Source of the DNA: Lewinellaceae bacterium
GTDB lineage: Bacteria > Bacteroidota > Bacteroidia > Chitinophagales > Saprospiraceae
Direction: 5' to 3'
Length of the DNA: 37,395 bases
Assembly: GCA_947476195.1 (NCBI GenBank)
Contig: CANJPT010000035.1
Location: forward strand, 1-37,395
Shown: piece by piece, positions 8,516-15,848 of the stretch
Position numbering within the stretch: the stretch's first letter is position 1
Layout: each line of letters opens with the position of its first letter
Program-made: the position numbers and the translations under genes
The notes under the pieces: generated by a model
Databases searched by the model: none
Told to the model about the DNA's origin: nothing
Seen by the model: the letters and a program-made list of their open reading frames with translations, nothing else

Positions 8516-8887
8516 ATGGCATCCATACGTCAAAAACAGGTAGGCGAACTTATACGCCGCTTCTTCGGAATGATACTTACCGAGGAAGGCAACAATATTT
8601 ATGGCCGTGGCAAACTGGTCACTGTCACCGATGTAATCATGACTCCAGATCTGCTTGTAGCTAAGATCTATATCAGCGTATATGGTACGGAGGATAAACC
8701 GGAGGTCATACTGCAGTTGGAAGACTCTCATACGCTTTTACGCCAGGCCCTGGCGGGCAAAATTGGCAAACAAATGCGCAGGATGCCTGACATTGAATTT
8801 TTTCTGGATGATACGGTTGACGAGATGTTTCGTGTGGAAGATCTACTCAATCGGGTAAGCGAAGCAGATAAGAAGATCGGACAATGA
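8516..8887 (+). CDS. rbfA: Ribosome-binding factor A
   Basis: A KH-fold 30S maturation factor that helps 16S rRNA 5'-end processing. The 123-aa protein shows the family pattern: IRQKQVGELIRRFFGMILTEE at the N-terminus, VTVTDVIMTPDLLVAKIYISV in the middle, then LRQALAGKIGKQMRRMPDIEFFLDDTVDE. Length is normal. It is divergent from the rpsF operon, and the isomerase gene starts 50 bases after its stop, so the two are probably cotranscribed. Confidence 0.93.
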   Translation: MASIRQKQVGELIRRFFGMILTEEGNNIYGRGKLVTVTDVIMTPDLLVAKIYISVYGTEDKPEVILQLEDSHTLLRQALAGKIGKQMRRMPDIEFFLDDTVDEMFRVEDLLNRVSEADKKIGQ

Positions 8888-8937
8888 CAAACGCTTATAA
8901 ATGAACGACAACCATCCACATCCAAACATCTCAATTT

Positions 8938-9912
8938 TTGCTATTGGATTCAATTCTTGACATTGCCCGCCGCACCATTCGCTTCGAAGCTGATGCACTG
9001 CTTGCCCTGGCCGACAGCCTTGACGATAGTACAGATTTTCAACGCCTTGTGGAAGATGTAACAGCCGCACCTACGAGTCGGTTGGTAATCACGGGTATTG
9101 GTAAAAGTGCTATTGTAGCCCAAAAAATAGTGGCCACACTTAATTCTACGGGGACTCCATCACTTTTTCTGCATGCTGCGGATGCCATTCACGGTGATCT
9201 TGGGATGGTACAGCCCGCTGACTTTGTTATTTGCCTTTCCAAAAGTGGTGAAACGCCCGAAATTAAGGTTCTTGCCCCTTTGGTCAAGAATTTTGGCAAT
9301 CCATTGGTGGCGATCACAGCGAATCAACATAGCAGCCTTGCCCGACAAGCGGATTATTTTCTGTATACCCCGATTGAGCAAGAAGCTGACCCCAATAACC
9401 TTGCACCGACCAGCAGCACAACTTCTCAAATGGCCCTTGGCGATGCGTTGGCCGTTGCACTTCTTTCTCGTAAAGGCTTTGGTGCGCAGGATTTTGCAAA
9501 ATTCCATCCGGGCGGAGCATTGGGCAAGCAACTTTACCTGCGTGTCCAGGATTTGTATCCACTTCATGAGCGACCTGTAGTAGGTCCCGATGCAACCTTA
9601 TCAGAGGTTATTCTGGAAATCAGCTCTAAACGTTTGGGGGCTACCGCGGTAGTCAGCCCTGATGGAGCATTGCTCGGAGTCATCACGGATGGAGATTTAC
9701 GTCGGATGCTGCAGCGCGGTGGCGATTTTAATATGGTTCGTGCACGCGACATACTTAGTTCGGCGGCCAAATCGGTTGGACCAGATACTTTGGCGGTGAA
9801 TGCCCTGGCAATGATGCGTCAGCATGCTATTTCTCAACTTTTAGTCGTTGAAAACGGGCATTTTTTGGGCATTGTGCATTTGCACGATTTGCTGCGGGAA
9901 GGATTGGTATAA
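8938..9912 (+). CDS. kdsD: D-arabinose-5-phosphate isomerase (KdsD/KpsF)
   Basis: Interconverts ribulose-5-phosphate and arabinose-5-phosphate, the entry to Kdo for lipopolysaccharide. The SIS domain (about residues 35-185) contains ITGIGKSAIVAQK (Lys56), CLSKSGETPE and KFHPGGALGKQL, the KpsF/GutQ signature. Two CBS domains follow (about 202-262 and 270-324; GVITDGDLRRML and LGIVHLHDLL). No ATG fits the N-terminus: an in-frame stop lies at 8902-8904, and the family start is supplied by TTG at 8938 or TTG at 8944 (two residues shorter). The ATG at 8901 is in another frame and stops after 19 codons. Function is firm; the exact start is not. Confidence 0.92.
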   Translation: MLLDSILDIARRTIRFEADALLALADSLDDSTDFQRLVEDVTAAPTSRLVITGIGKSAIVAQKIVATLNSTGTPSLFLHAADAIHGDLGMVQPADFVICLSKSGETPEIKVLAPLVKNFGNPLVAITANQHSSLARQADYFLYTPIEQEADPNNLAPTSSTTSQMALGDALAVALLSRKGFGAQDFAKFHPGGALGKQLYLRVQDLYPLHERPVVGPDATLSEVILEISSKRLGATAVVSPDGALLGVITDGDLRRMLQRGGDFNMVRARDILSSAAKSVGPDTLAVNALAMMRQHAISQLLVVENGHFLGIVHLHDLLREGLV

Positions 9913-10090
9913 ATCCAACCTTAAATCACATGATTCAAATGGACCTGTTGCCATCGGTACTCACCCAAAAATGATTTGCCGCAGATGCAAGCACCGTTTG
10001 GCCTTGAGCTTTAGGCGCATTTGACATAAAACAAGAGAATTGTATTTGGTTGAGACGGTTTTGGGGGCATCCAATGATGAAATATTTTTT

Positions 10091-10145
10091 CTGTTTGATG
10101 TAGTGCGGCGGTGACTTGAAGTAAACGCCGCACTACATCAAACAG
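10091..10145. repeat. Perfect 20-bp inverted repeat without U-tract
   Basis: CTGTTTGATGTAGTGCGGCG (10091-10110) is repeated exactly inverted at 10126-10145, with a 15-base loop. It sits between the convergent kdsD (+) and sucA (-), 12 bases after the sucA stop. Neither strand has a T-run after the stem: the plus strand has T6 before it, so the minus strand has A6 after it. It may form a bidirectional 3'-end or RNA-protecting hairpin, or be a DNA site; it is not a classical intrinsic terminator. Confidence 0.85.
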
Positions 10146-10156
10146 TGAATGACCAA

Positions 10157-12907
10157 CTATACTCCAAACGCAGCGGCCACCAAATCTACCTGCTCCTTTT
10201 CATGCGCTTTTGGGAAGCCCGTAGCTGGTGATGCTGCTGCCCGGCGACCCGCATATTTCCAACCATATTCAGATTGATTGATCGCAATATGACTCCAGGC
10301 ACCCATATTAGCAGGTTCTTCCTGCACCCAAATTAGTTCAGCTTTAGCATACTTTTTCCTAAGGGCATCGAACTGCGTTTTCGGGAAGGGGTAGAGCTGC
10401 TCGAGCCGGACAATAGCTACATCCTCGCGCTTTTCCTCTTGCTGCTTTTTCAACAAATCGTAATATACTTTGCCGGAGCAAACGAGCATGCGAGTTACTT
10501 TTTTAGCATTTGCAGCAGCATCGTCTATAAGTTCGCGGAAACGATTACCGGTTTCAAGTTCACTGATTTCCCCGAGGTTGAAGGGTGCGCGCAAACCTGA
10601 TTTTGGCGACATTACCACCAGCGGTTTCCGGAATGGTCGGATCTGTTGGCGGCGCAACAAGTGGAAAAAGTTACTGGCGGAAGTTATATTTGCCACGGTA
10701 ACATTGTTTTCAGCGCAACCTTGCAATATGCGTTCGAGGCGGGCTGAAGAGTGCTCCGGGCCTTGGCCTTCGTAGCCGTGTGGCAGCAGCATCACGAGGC
10801 CGCTCATACGCTGCCACTTACTTTCTCCGGCAAAAATAAATTGATCGACAATAGTACTGGCACCATTTACAAAGTCGCCAAATTGTGCTTCCCAAATCAC
10901 TAATGCATCTGGCGTGGACAATGAATAGCCATATTCAAAACCTAATACTGCGTACTCACTGAGCAGTGAATTAAAGATGCGGAACTTACCCTGTTTTTCA
11001 GAAATGCCATCTAAACGATTAACCTCACGATAGTTTTCAGCATCCACGATACAGGCATGACGGTGACTGAAGGTGCCACGTTTTACATCCTGCCCGCTCA
11101 TTCGAACGTCCTGCCCGTCGTGCAACAGGGAGCTATAAGCAAGGAGTTCGCCAAGCTGCCAGTCGATTTTACCCGTTGAGACCAGTAGTTTTTTAGCCTC
11201 GGTCAGTTTCGCGATTTGGGAGATTGGGGTAAAGCCATCAGGGAAAGACAACAAGTGGTTGATCAATTTTTCGATTACTGCGCGTGGGATACCCGTATCC
11301 GGGCTTTCCTGAAAATCCTTATCCGCTATGGTTTTGGTCAGCGCTTTCCAGTGTAATTCAGGTTCCTGGTAAGTATACGGTAAGGGCGTCTGGCGTGCGT
11401 TTTCAAGGCGTGCCTGAAGGTCAGCCTTAAATTTAGCCTCCATGTCTTTGGCCAGTTGTTCGTCTACATCACCACGATCCACCAATATTTTATTGTAGAT
11501 TGTACGAGGATCGGAATGCTTTTCAATGATCTTCCACATTTCAGGCTGAGTGAAGCGCGGTTCATCGCTTTCATTGTGGCCATTGCGCCGGTAACATACG
11601 AGGTCCAGGAAGACATCCGTATTGAAAGCCTGACGATACTCAATGGCGAGTTCAGCCGCAAACACACAGGCTTCAGGATCGTCTCCATTCACGTGAAAAA
11701 CGGGCGCCTGAACAACCTCTGCGATACTGGTGCAATAGGTGCTGGAACGTGCGTCTTCCCAACCTGTTGTAAAACCGATCTGATTGTTGATGACCAAATG
11801 TACGGACCCGCCGGTATTGTATCCATCCAGGCTCATCATCTGAATTACCTCATAAACAATGCCTTGTCCGGCGACAGCTGCATCGCCGTGGATGAGGATC
11901 GGGAGCACGCGGTCGTAATCTTCCTTATATAGGATGTCAAGTTTTGCACGGCTAAAGCCTTCCACTACCGGGTTTACCGCTTCCAGATGACTGGGGTTGG
12001 GCAGCAATTTTATGTAGACGGTACGTCCGTTTGGTGCTTCTGTTTGAGAAGAATATCCTTGGTGGTATTTCACATCGCCCGAACCATAACTTTGGTCGGG
12101 GATACTTTTATCTTCAAATGCGCGGAAGATCTGTTCGTAAGTTTTGCCCACGATATTGCAGAGCACGTTGAGTCTGCCCCGGTGCGCCATACCGATAACG
12201 ACTTCTTCTACCGGCGTTTCTGTTTCGGCAGCCCGATTGATCATCGCATCGAGGGCTGCAATGGTCGCTTCTCCTCCTTCGAGGCCAAAACGTTTTTGTC
12301 CCACGAATTTGGTCGCTAAAAACTGTTCAAAGCCCACAGCACCATTGATTTTCTCCATAATTCGCTTTTTTTTCGCCAGCGAAAAGCCAAAGTCTGGCCC
12401 AAGGTTGCGGCCTTCAATTTTCTGTCGCAACCATTCACGTTTGGTCTTGTCAAACACGTGTGTGCTTTCGAAGCCAATATTGCCACAGTAGATCAATTTC
12501 AAGCGTGCCACAATTTCGCGGAGCGTAGCATTAGGCATCCCAACCTGATATCCACCCAAAAATCGTGTGTCAAGATCTGCTTCTGTGAGGCCATAGTCGG
12601 ATAATTCAAGTCTTGGCTGACGGTTTTTGCGCGATTTAATAGGGTTGGTAGTCGAGAGCGTATGCCCACGATCCCGATAGCCATAGATCAGGTTGACAAC
12701 TGAAAATTCTTTTTTAAGATCAGTTGTGGCGGTAATGGAAGCTGCCCCATTAATGGTGTGGCCATTGGCTGCATCGGAGGCAAAATCAAAGCCCCGAAAA
12801 AATGCTTGCCAATCAGATTCAACAGAAGCCGGGTCGGCCTGCCAATTTTTATACAATGATTCTATGTATTGCGGGTGTGCGTTGAAAACAGGAGAGAAGT
12901 CAGTCAT
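10157..12907 (-). CDS. sucA: 2-oxoglutarate dehydrogenase E1
   Basis: The thiamine-diphosphate E1 subunit that decarboxylates 2-oxoglutarate in the TCA cycle. The 916-aa protein matches the family length. It opens with the E1 N-terminal segment (YIESLYKNWQADPASVESDWQ...), which docks E2. The TPP region includes GMAHRGRLNVL, HGDAAVAGQGIVYE, VNGDDPEA and YRRNGHNESDEP. The C-terminal transketolase-like half includes LLPHGYEGQGPEHSSARLERILQ and WVQEEPANMGAW. The E2 gene (sucB), often adjacent, is not here: upstream is a pterin dehydratase, and downstream is the 20-bp hairpin then the convergent kdsD. Confidence 0.96.
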   Translation of the reverse strand: MTDFSPVFNAHPQYIESLYKNWQADPASVESDWQAFFRGFDFASDAANGHTINGAASITATTDLKKEFSVVNLIYGYRDRGHTLSTTNPIKSRKNRQPRLELSDYGLTEADLDTRFLGGYQVGMPNATLREIVARLKLIYCGNIGFESTHVFDKTKREWLRQKIEGRNLGPDFGFSLAKKKRIMEKINGAVGFEQFLATKFVGQKRFGLEGGEATIAALDAMINRAAETETPVEEVVIGMAHRGRLNVLCNIVGKTYEQIFRAFEDKSIPDQSYGSGDVKYHQGYSSQTEAPNGRTVYIKLLPNPSHLEAVNPVVEGFSRAKLDILYKEDYDRVLPILIHGDAAVAGQGIVYEVIQMMSLDGYNTGGSVHLVINNQIGFTTGWEDARSSTYCTSIAEVVQAPVFHVNGDDPEACVFAAELAIEYRQAFNTDVFLDLVCYRRNGHNESDEPRFTQPEMWKIIEKHSDPRTIYNKILVDRGDVDEQLAKDMEAKFKADLQARLENARQTPLPYTYQEPELHWKALTKTIADKDFQESPDTGIPRAVIEKLINHLLSFPDGFTPISQIAKLTEAKKLLVSTGKIDWQLGELLAYSSLLHDGQDVRMSGQDVKRGTFSHRHACIVDAENYREVNRLDGISEKQGKFRIFNSLLSEYAVLGFEYGYSLSTPDALVIWEAQFGDFVNGASTIVDQFIFAGESKWQRMSGLVMLLPHGYEGQGPEHSSARLERILQGCAENNVTVANITSASNFFHLLRRQQIRPFRKPLVVMSPKSGLRAPFNLGEISELETGNRFRELIDDAAANAKKVTRMLVCSGKVYYDLLKKQQEEKREDVAIVRLEQLYPFPKTQFDALRKKYAKAELIWVQEEPANMGAWSHIAINQSEYGWKYAGRRAAASPATGFPKAHEKEQVDLVAAAFGV

Positions 12908-12995
12908 TTATATACTTTGTTGATTCGGGGATTTGCTGATTTGTTTATAGATAAGCCCCGGCTTATAGCAGTAAAATCAAGTATCTTGAGCGGGC

Positions 12996-13004
12996 GCAAA
13001 ATTA
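12996..13004 (-). promoter_or_regulatory. -7 box upstream of sucA
   Basis: TAATTTTGC on the minus strand matches TAnnTTTG, about 90 bases before the sucA ATG and just after the pterin dehydratase stop. No -33 TTTG is seen at the expected spacing. Confidence 0.4.
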
Positions 13005-13012
13005 AAACGACC

Positions 13013-13255
13013 CTATCGGTATTTTGTAAAAACATTGTCAATTACCGCCGCCAAATCATGATCTTTTTGGGTTATGATATTCCCTGCACTGTGAGTGCAG
13101 AGTGTTATGTCAACTTTATTCCACACATTTCTCCATTCGGGGTGATGATCCAGCCGTTCTACTTGCACCGCTACATCAGCCATAAATGCAAAGGCCTCGG
13201 TGAAATTTTTGAAATCGAAGGAAGCGTAGAGCTTGTTATTTTTTTCTTGCCACAT
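13013..13255 (-). CDS. phhB: 4a-hydroxytetrahydrobiopterin dehydratase (PCD/DCoH)
   Basis: Dehydrates pterin-4a-carbinolamine, recycling the cofactor of aromatic amino-acid hydroxylases. The 80-aa protein carries the family core: FKNFTEAFAFMADVA, then HHPEWRNVWNKVDITLCTHSAGN and KDHDLAAVID. The catalytic histidines of the family correspond to His37, His38 and His55, all present. It is slightly short at the N-terminus compared with about 95-100 aa elsewhere, as in many Bacteroidota copies. It lies 77 bases after mtaB on the same strand. No phenylalanine hydroxylase is in the window, so the partner pterin enzyme is unknown. Confidence 0.88.
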   Translation of the reverse strand: MWQEKNNKLYASFDFKNFTEAFAFMADVAVQVERLDHHPEWRNVWNKVDITLCTHSAGNIITQKDHDLAAVIDNVFTKYR

Positions 13256-13332
13256 AGAATTATGAATTTAGAATGGTCGGCAGCGTAACAGATTAATGCT
13301 TGAAGGGTTTTAGCCAATTTCAGAACCAGCTC

Positions 13333-14658
13333 TTAGCAAACGACCACTTCGCCGTCGGGGCTCAGTTTTTGAAGAAAAACAGGTTTGATCTCATTCATTG
13401 TACCAGCGGATGCAGGAATCTCAATTTTAATATAATTGTCCGTAAACCCGCTTAACAGCGCTTCATCCCGATGATGTTCAAAAAGTACGGGACGAATCGA
13501 AGTAAGATGCTGCTGGTAAAATGCCCGGCGTTTCATTTCTGAAAGCCCGCGCAGTGCCTGATTCCTTCTTCGGCGTTCTTCAATGGGTACAACTCCAATC
13601 ATTTCTGCTGCAGGCGTATTGGCCCGTTCGGAATAGGTGAACACATGCAGGTAAGAGATGTTGAGGTTTTGGATAAACTGATAGGTCTCTAAAAAATCAG
13701 CCTCTGTTTCGTCAGGGAATCCCACGATAACATCGCATCCAATACAGGCATGTGGCATGTTTTTTTTGATAGAAGCAACCCTTTCTTCATATAAATCGCG
13801 GCGATAGCGGCGACGCATATCGCGGAGTTGTTTGTCATTTCCGGACTGGAGCGGCAGGTGGAAGTGAGGCATAAACCGTTCACTCCCGGCTACAAACGCA
13901 ATGATCTCGTCAGTTAGTAAGTTCGGTTCGATACTGCTGATCCGAAAACGGCTAACGTCTTCTACTTTGTCAAGTTCAACGACCAGATCGGCAAACAGGG
14001 CTTCTTTTCTGGGGCGTTCGCCTTCAATTACGGCGGTTCCATTGCCAAAATCGCCGAGGTTTACGCCCGTCAACACGATTTCTTTAGTACCCATTTGACC
14101 AATTTGGCGAGCATTTGCCACAGCACTTTCAAGGGAATCGGAACGGCTTGCTCCACGAGCTTGAGGAATGGTACAAAAAGAGCATTTGTAATCGCATCCA
14201 TCCTGTACTTTTAAAAAAGAGCGGGTTCGATCACCAAAAGAAAAGGATGCGGTAAAAGTGTTCACGTTGCGGACTTCGCCAGCCTGAACCATGCCTTTGC
14301 CGGGAGATTTGCTGAGATCATCCACATAATCCAGAATGCGAAACTTTTCACCCGCGCCCAATACCAGGTCTACACCTGGAATATCAGCAATTTCATGTGG
14401 CTTAAGTTGGGCATAACACCCGGTTACGACCACAAATGCACCTGGTTGGCGCCGCATGGCTTGTCGCACGATCTTGCGGCATTCTCGGTCAGCTTGCTCA
14501 GTGACTGAACAAGTATTGAGTACATAAATATCGGCTTCGTCCTCGAATTTAACAGGTAAATAGCCGCTCGACTCAAAGAGCCGTGCCAGTGCGGAGGTCT
14601 CTGAGTAGTTGAGTTTGCAGCCCAGGGTATGGAAAGCGACGGTGCGCGGTGTTGCCAT
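13333..14658 (-). CDS. mtaB: tRNA t6A37 methylthiotransferase MtaB
   Basis: A radical-SAM methylthiotransferase that converts t6A37 to ms2t6A37 in tRNAs reading ANN codons. The 441-aa protein has the N-terminal UPF0004 domain with cluster ligands Cys14, Cys50 and Cys81. The radical-SAM motif is Cys155-x3-Cys159-x2-Cys162 in CDYKCSFCTIP, and a C-terminal TRAM-like domain follows. The opening RTVAFHTLGCKLNYSET is typical of MtaB rather than MiaB or RimO. Its promoter is 18 bases upstream and abuts the terminator of the preceding permease gene. Confidence 0.93.
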   Translation of the reverse strand: MATPRTVAFHTLGCKLNYSETSALARLFESSGYLPVKFEDEADIYVLNTCSVTEQADRECRKIVRQAMRRQPGAFVVVTGCYAQLKPHEIADIPGVDLVLGAGEKFRILDYVDDLSKSPGKGMVQAGEVRNVNTFTASFSFGDRTRSFLKVQDGCDYKCSFCTIPQARGASRSDSLESAVANARQIGQMGTKEIVLTGVNLGDFGNGTAVIEGERPRKEALFADLVVELDKVEDVSRFRISSIEPNLLTDEIIAFVAGSERFMPHFHLPLQSGNDKQLRDMRRRYRRDLYEERVASIKKNMPHACIGCDVIVGFPDETEADFLETYQFIQNLNISYLHVFTYSERANTPAAEMIGVVPIEERRRRNQALRGLSEMKRRAFYQQHLTSIRPVLFEHHRDEALLSGFTDNYIKIEIPASAGTMNEIKPVFLQKLSPDGEVVVC

Positions 14659-14675
14659 TTTGATTTAAAATTCAG

Positions 14676-14684
14676 GCAAAGGTA
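14676..14684 (-). promoter_or_regulatory. -7 box of mtaB
   Basis: TACCTTTGC on the minus strand, 18 bases before the mtaB ATG; the expected mRNA leader is about 10-13 bases. It directly abuts the hairpin at 14685-14732. Confidence 0.5.
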
Positions 14685-14732
14685 AAAATAAAGTGGGGGC
14701 TCGACCTAAAGGCAAGACTCCACACTTATTTT
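14685..14732 (-). terminator. Probable intrinsic terminator of the permease gene
   Basis: Interrupted stem: AAAATAA (14685-14691) plus GTGGGG (14693-14698) pair with CTCCAC (14718-14723) plus TTATTTT (14726-14732), with a one-base bulge on one side, a two-base bulge on the other and one G-T pair. On the minus strand it ends in a T-rich arm. It begins 19 bases after the permease stop and ends at the mtaB promoter. Confidence 0.5.
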
Positions 14733-14750
14733 CTGCATCAAATGACCTTA

Positions 14751-15827
14751 TTAATTTTTAACATCGAGTGCATCACGGAGGCCATTGCCGACCAGATTAA
14801 AAGCCAGTACGGTGAATGCGATGGCGAGTGCAGGAGCCAATGCGAGCAGGGGTTTTCCGCCGAGTGCATAGCCGTAATTTTCATTCAACATGGTTCCCCA
14901 GGAAGGTGCTGGCGGCTGAACGCCAAAGCCCAGATAACTCAGGCCTGATTCTACCAATATGGCTGTGGCAAAATTTCCGGCGGCAACGACCATCACCGGC
15001 CCCAGGAGGTTGGGCAAAATATGTCGAAGCAAAATACGCCGATGGCTCAGGCCCATACTTTGCGCGGCTTCGACAAATGCCAATTGCTTGATAGCCAGGA
15101 CTTGTCCACGAACTACCCGGGCTACATCCACCCACATTGTCAGGCCAACAGCCAGAAAAATGATGCCAATGCCTCTACCTAATGCCAAAACGACTGCAAA
15201 CACCAACAAAAGGGTAGGAATAGACCAAACTGTATTGACCAACAGCATGACTAAGTCGTCCACACGACCGCCGAAGTAACCACCAGCAGCACCGATTGTT
15301 AGTCCGAGACTCAGCGAAATCAGGACTGCGATCAGCCCCACCAACAGCGATACCCGAAAGCCCAAAATTAAACGACTTAGAATACAACGACCATATTTGT
15401 CCGTACCAAGTGGAAAATAACGGGTTCTAATTTCCTGGCTTTCTAATTGAGGTGTCGGTACGGTACTCCAGCGACCACTTTTTCCAAAAAGTTGAAAGCG
15501 AACAGAATCTCCTGTTATCTTAAGGCTTGAAAGTTGAACCGGAACAGGTTTGTATGCTAATGGTCTGCCATTCAACAGTACAGAAAACCAAGAGACCGGG
15601 AGATTCTGATTAGTTGTTTTGACCGGCAAGATTGAAACACTGAATCCTGGTGGCTGTAGTGCAATTTCAGGGATCTGAGCATTTGCATCAGGTGAATTAT
15701 CGGGCGCTAGAAGGTACCCAAAAAGCGCGATAAATACAGTTATTGCCACAAAGCACAGGCCCAGCAGGGCGGGCTGGTTGCGTTTAAAGCGTTGCCAAGC
15801 TTTCTGATATTCTGAGATAGATTCCAC
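14751..15827 (-). CDS. Peptide-type ABC transporter permease (DppC/OppC family)
   Basis: An inner-membrane permease of 358 aa. It has an N-terminal OppC_N helix (about residues 20-42), an insertion of about 85-90 residues predicted to lie in the periplasm (about 45-130), then a BPD_transp_1 domain with five or so helices. The EAA loop that contacts the ATPase is intact (EAAQSMGLSHRRILLRHILPN). The conserved LGTDKYGRCILSRLI, and LSYLGFGVQPPAPSWG near the end, place it in the dipeptide/oligopeptide/nickel class. The start codon is GTG (15827); no nearby ATG fits. It starts 21 bases after the cytochrome gene, so the two are likely one operon. No ATPase, partner permease or binding protein is present here. 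Confidence 0.88.
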   Translation of the reverse strand: MESISEYQKAWQRFKRNQPALLGLCFVAITVFIALFGYLLAPDNSPDANAQIPEIALQPPGFSVSILPVKTTNQNLPVSWFSVLLNGRPLAYKPVPVQLSSLKITGDSVRFQLFGKSGRWSTVPTPQLESQEIRTRYFPLGTDKYGRCILSRLILGFRVSLLVGLIAVLISLSLGLTIGAAGGYFGGRVDDLVMLLVNTVWSIPTLLLVFAVVLALGRGIGIIFLAVGLTMWVDVARVVRGQVLAIKQLAFVEAAQSMGLSHRRILLRHILPNLLGPVMVVAAGNFATAILVESGLSYLGFGVQPPAPSWGTMLNENYGYALGGKPLLALAPALAIAFTVLAFNLVGNGLRDALDVKN

Positions 15828-15848
15828 CGCGGAAAGATAATACTCTCC

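Noticed and set aside
9160-9595. Three overlapping frames of 93-135 codons inside kdsD
   Set aside because: They are out-of-frame or antisense shadows of a gene with continuous SIS and CBS motifs.
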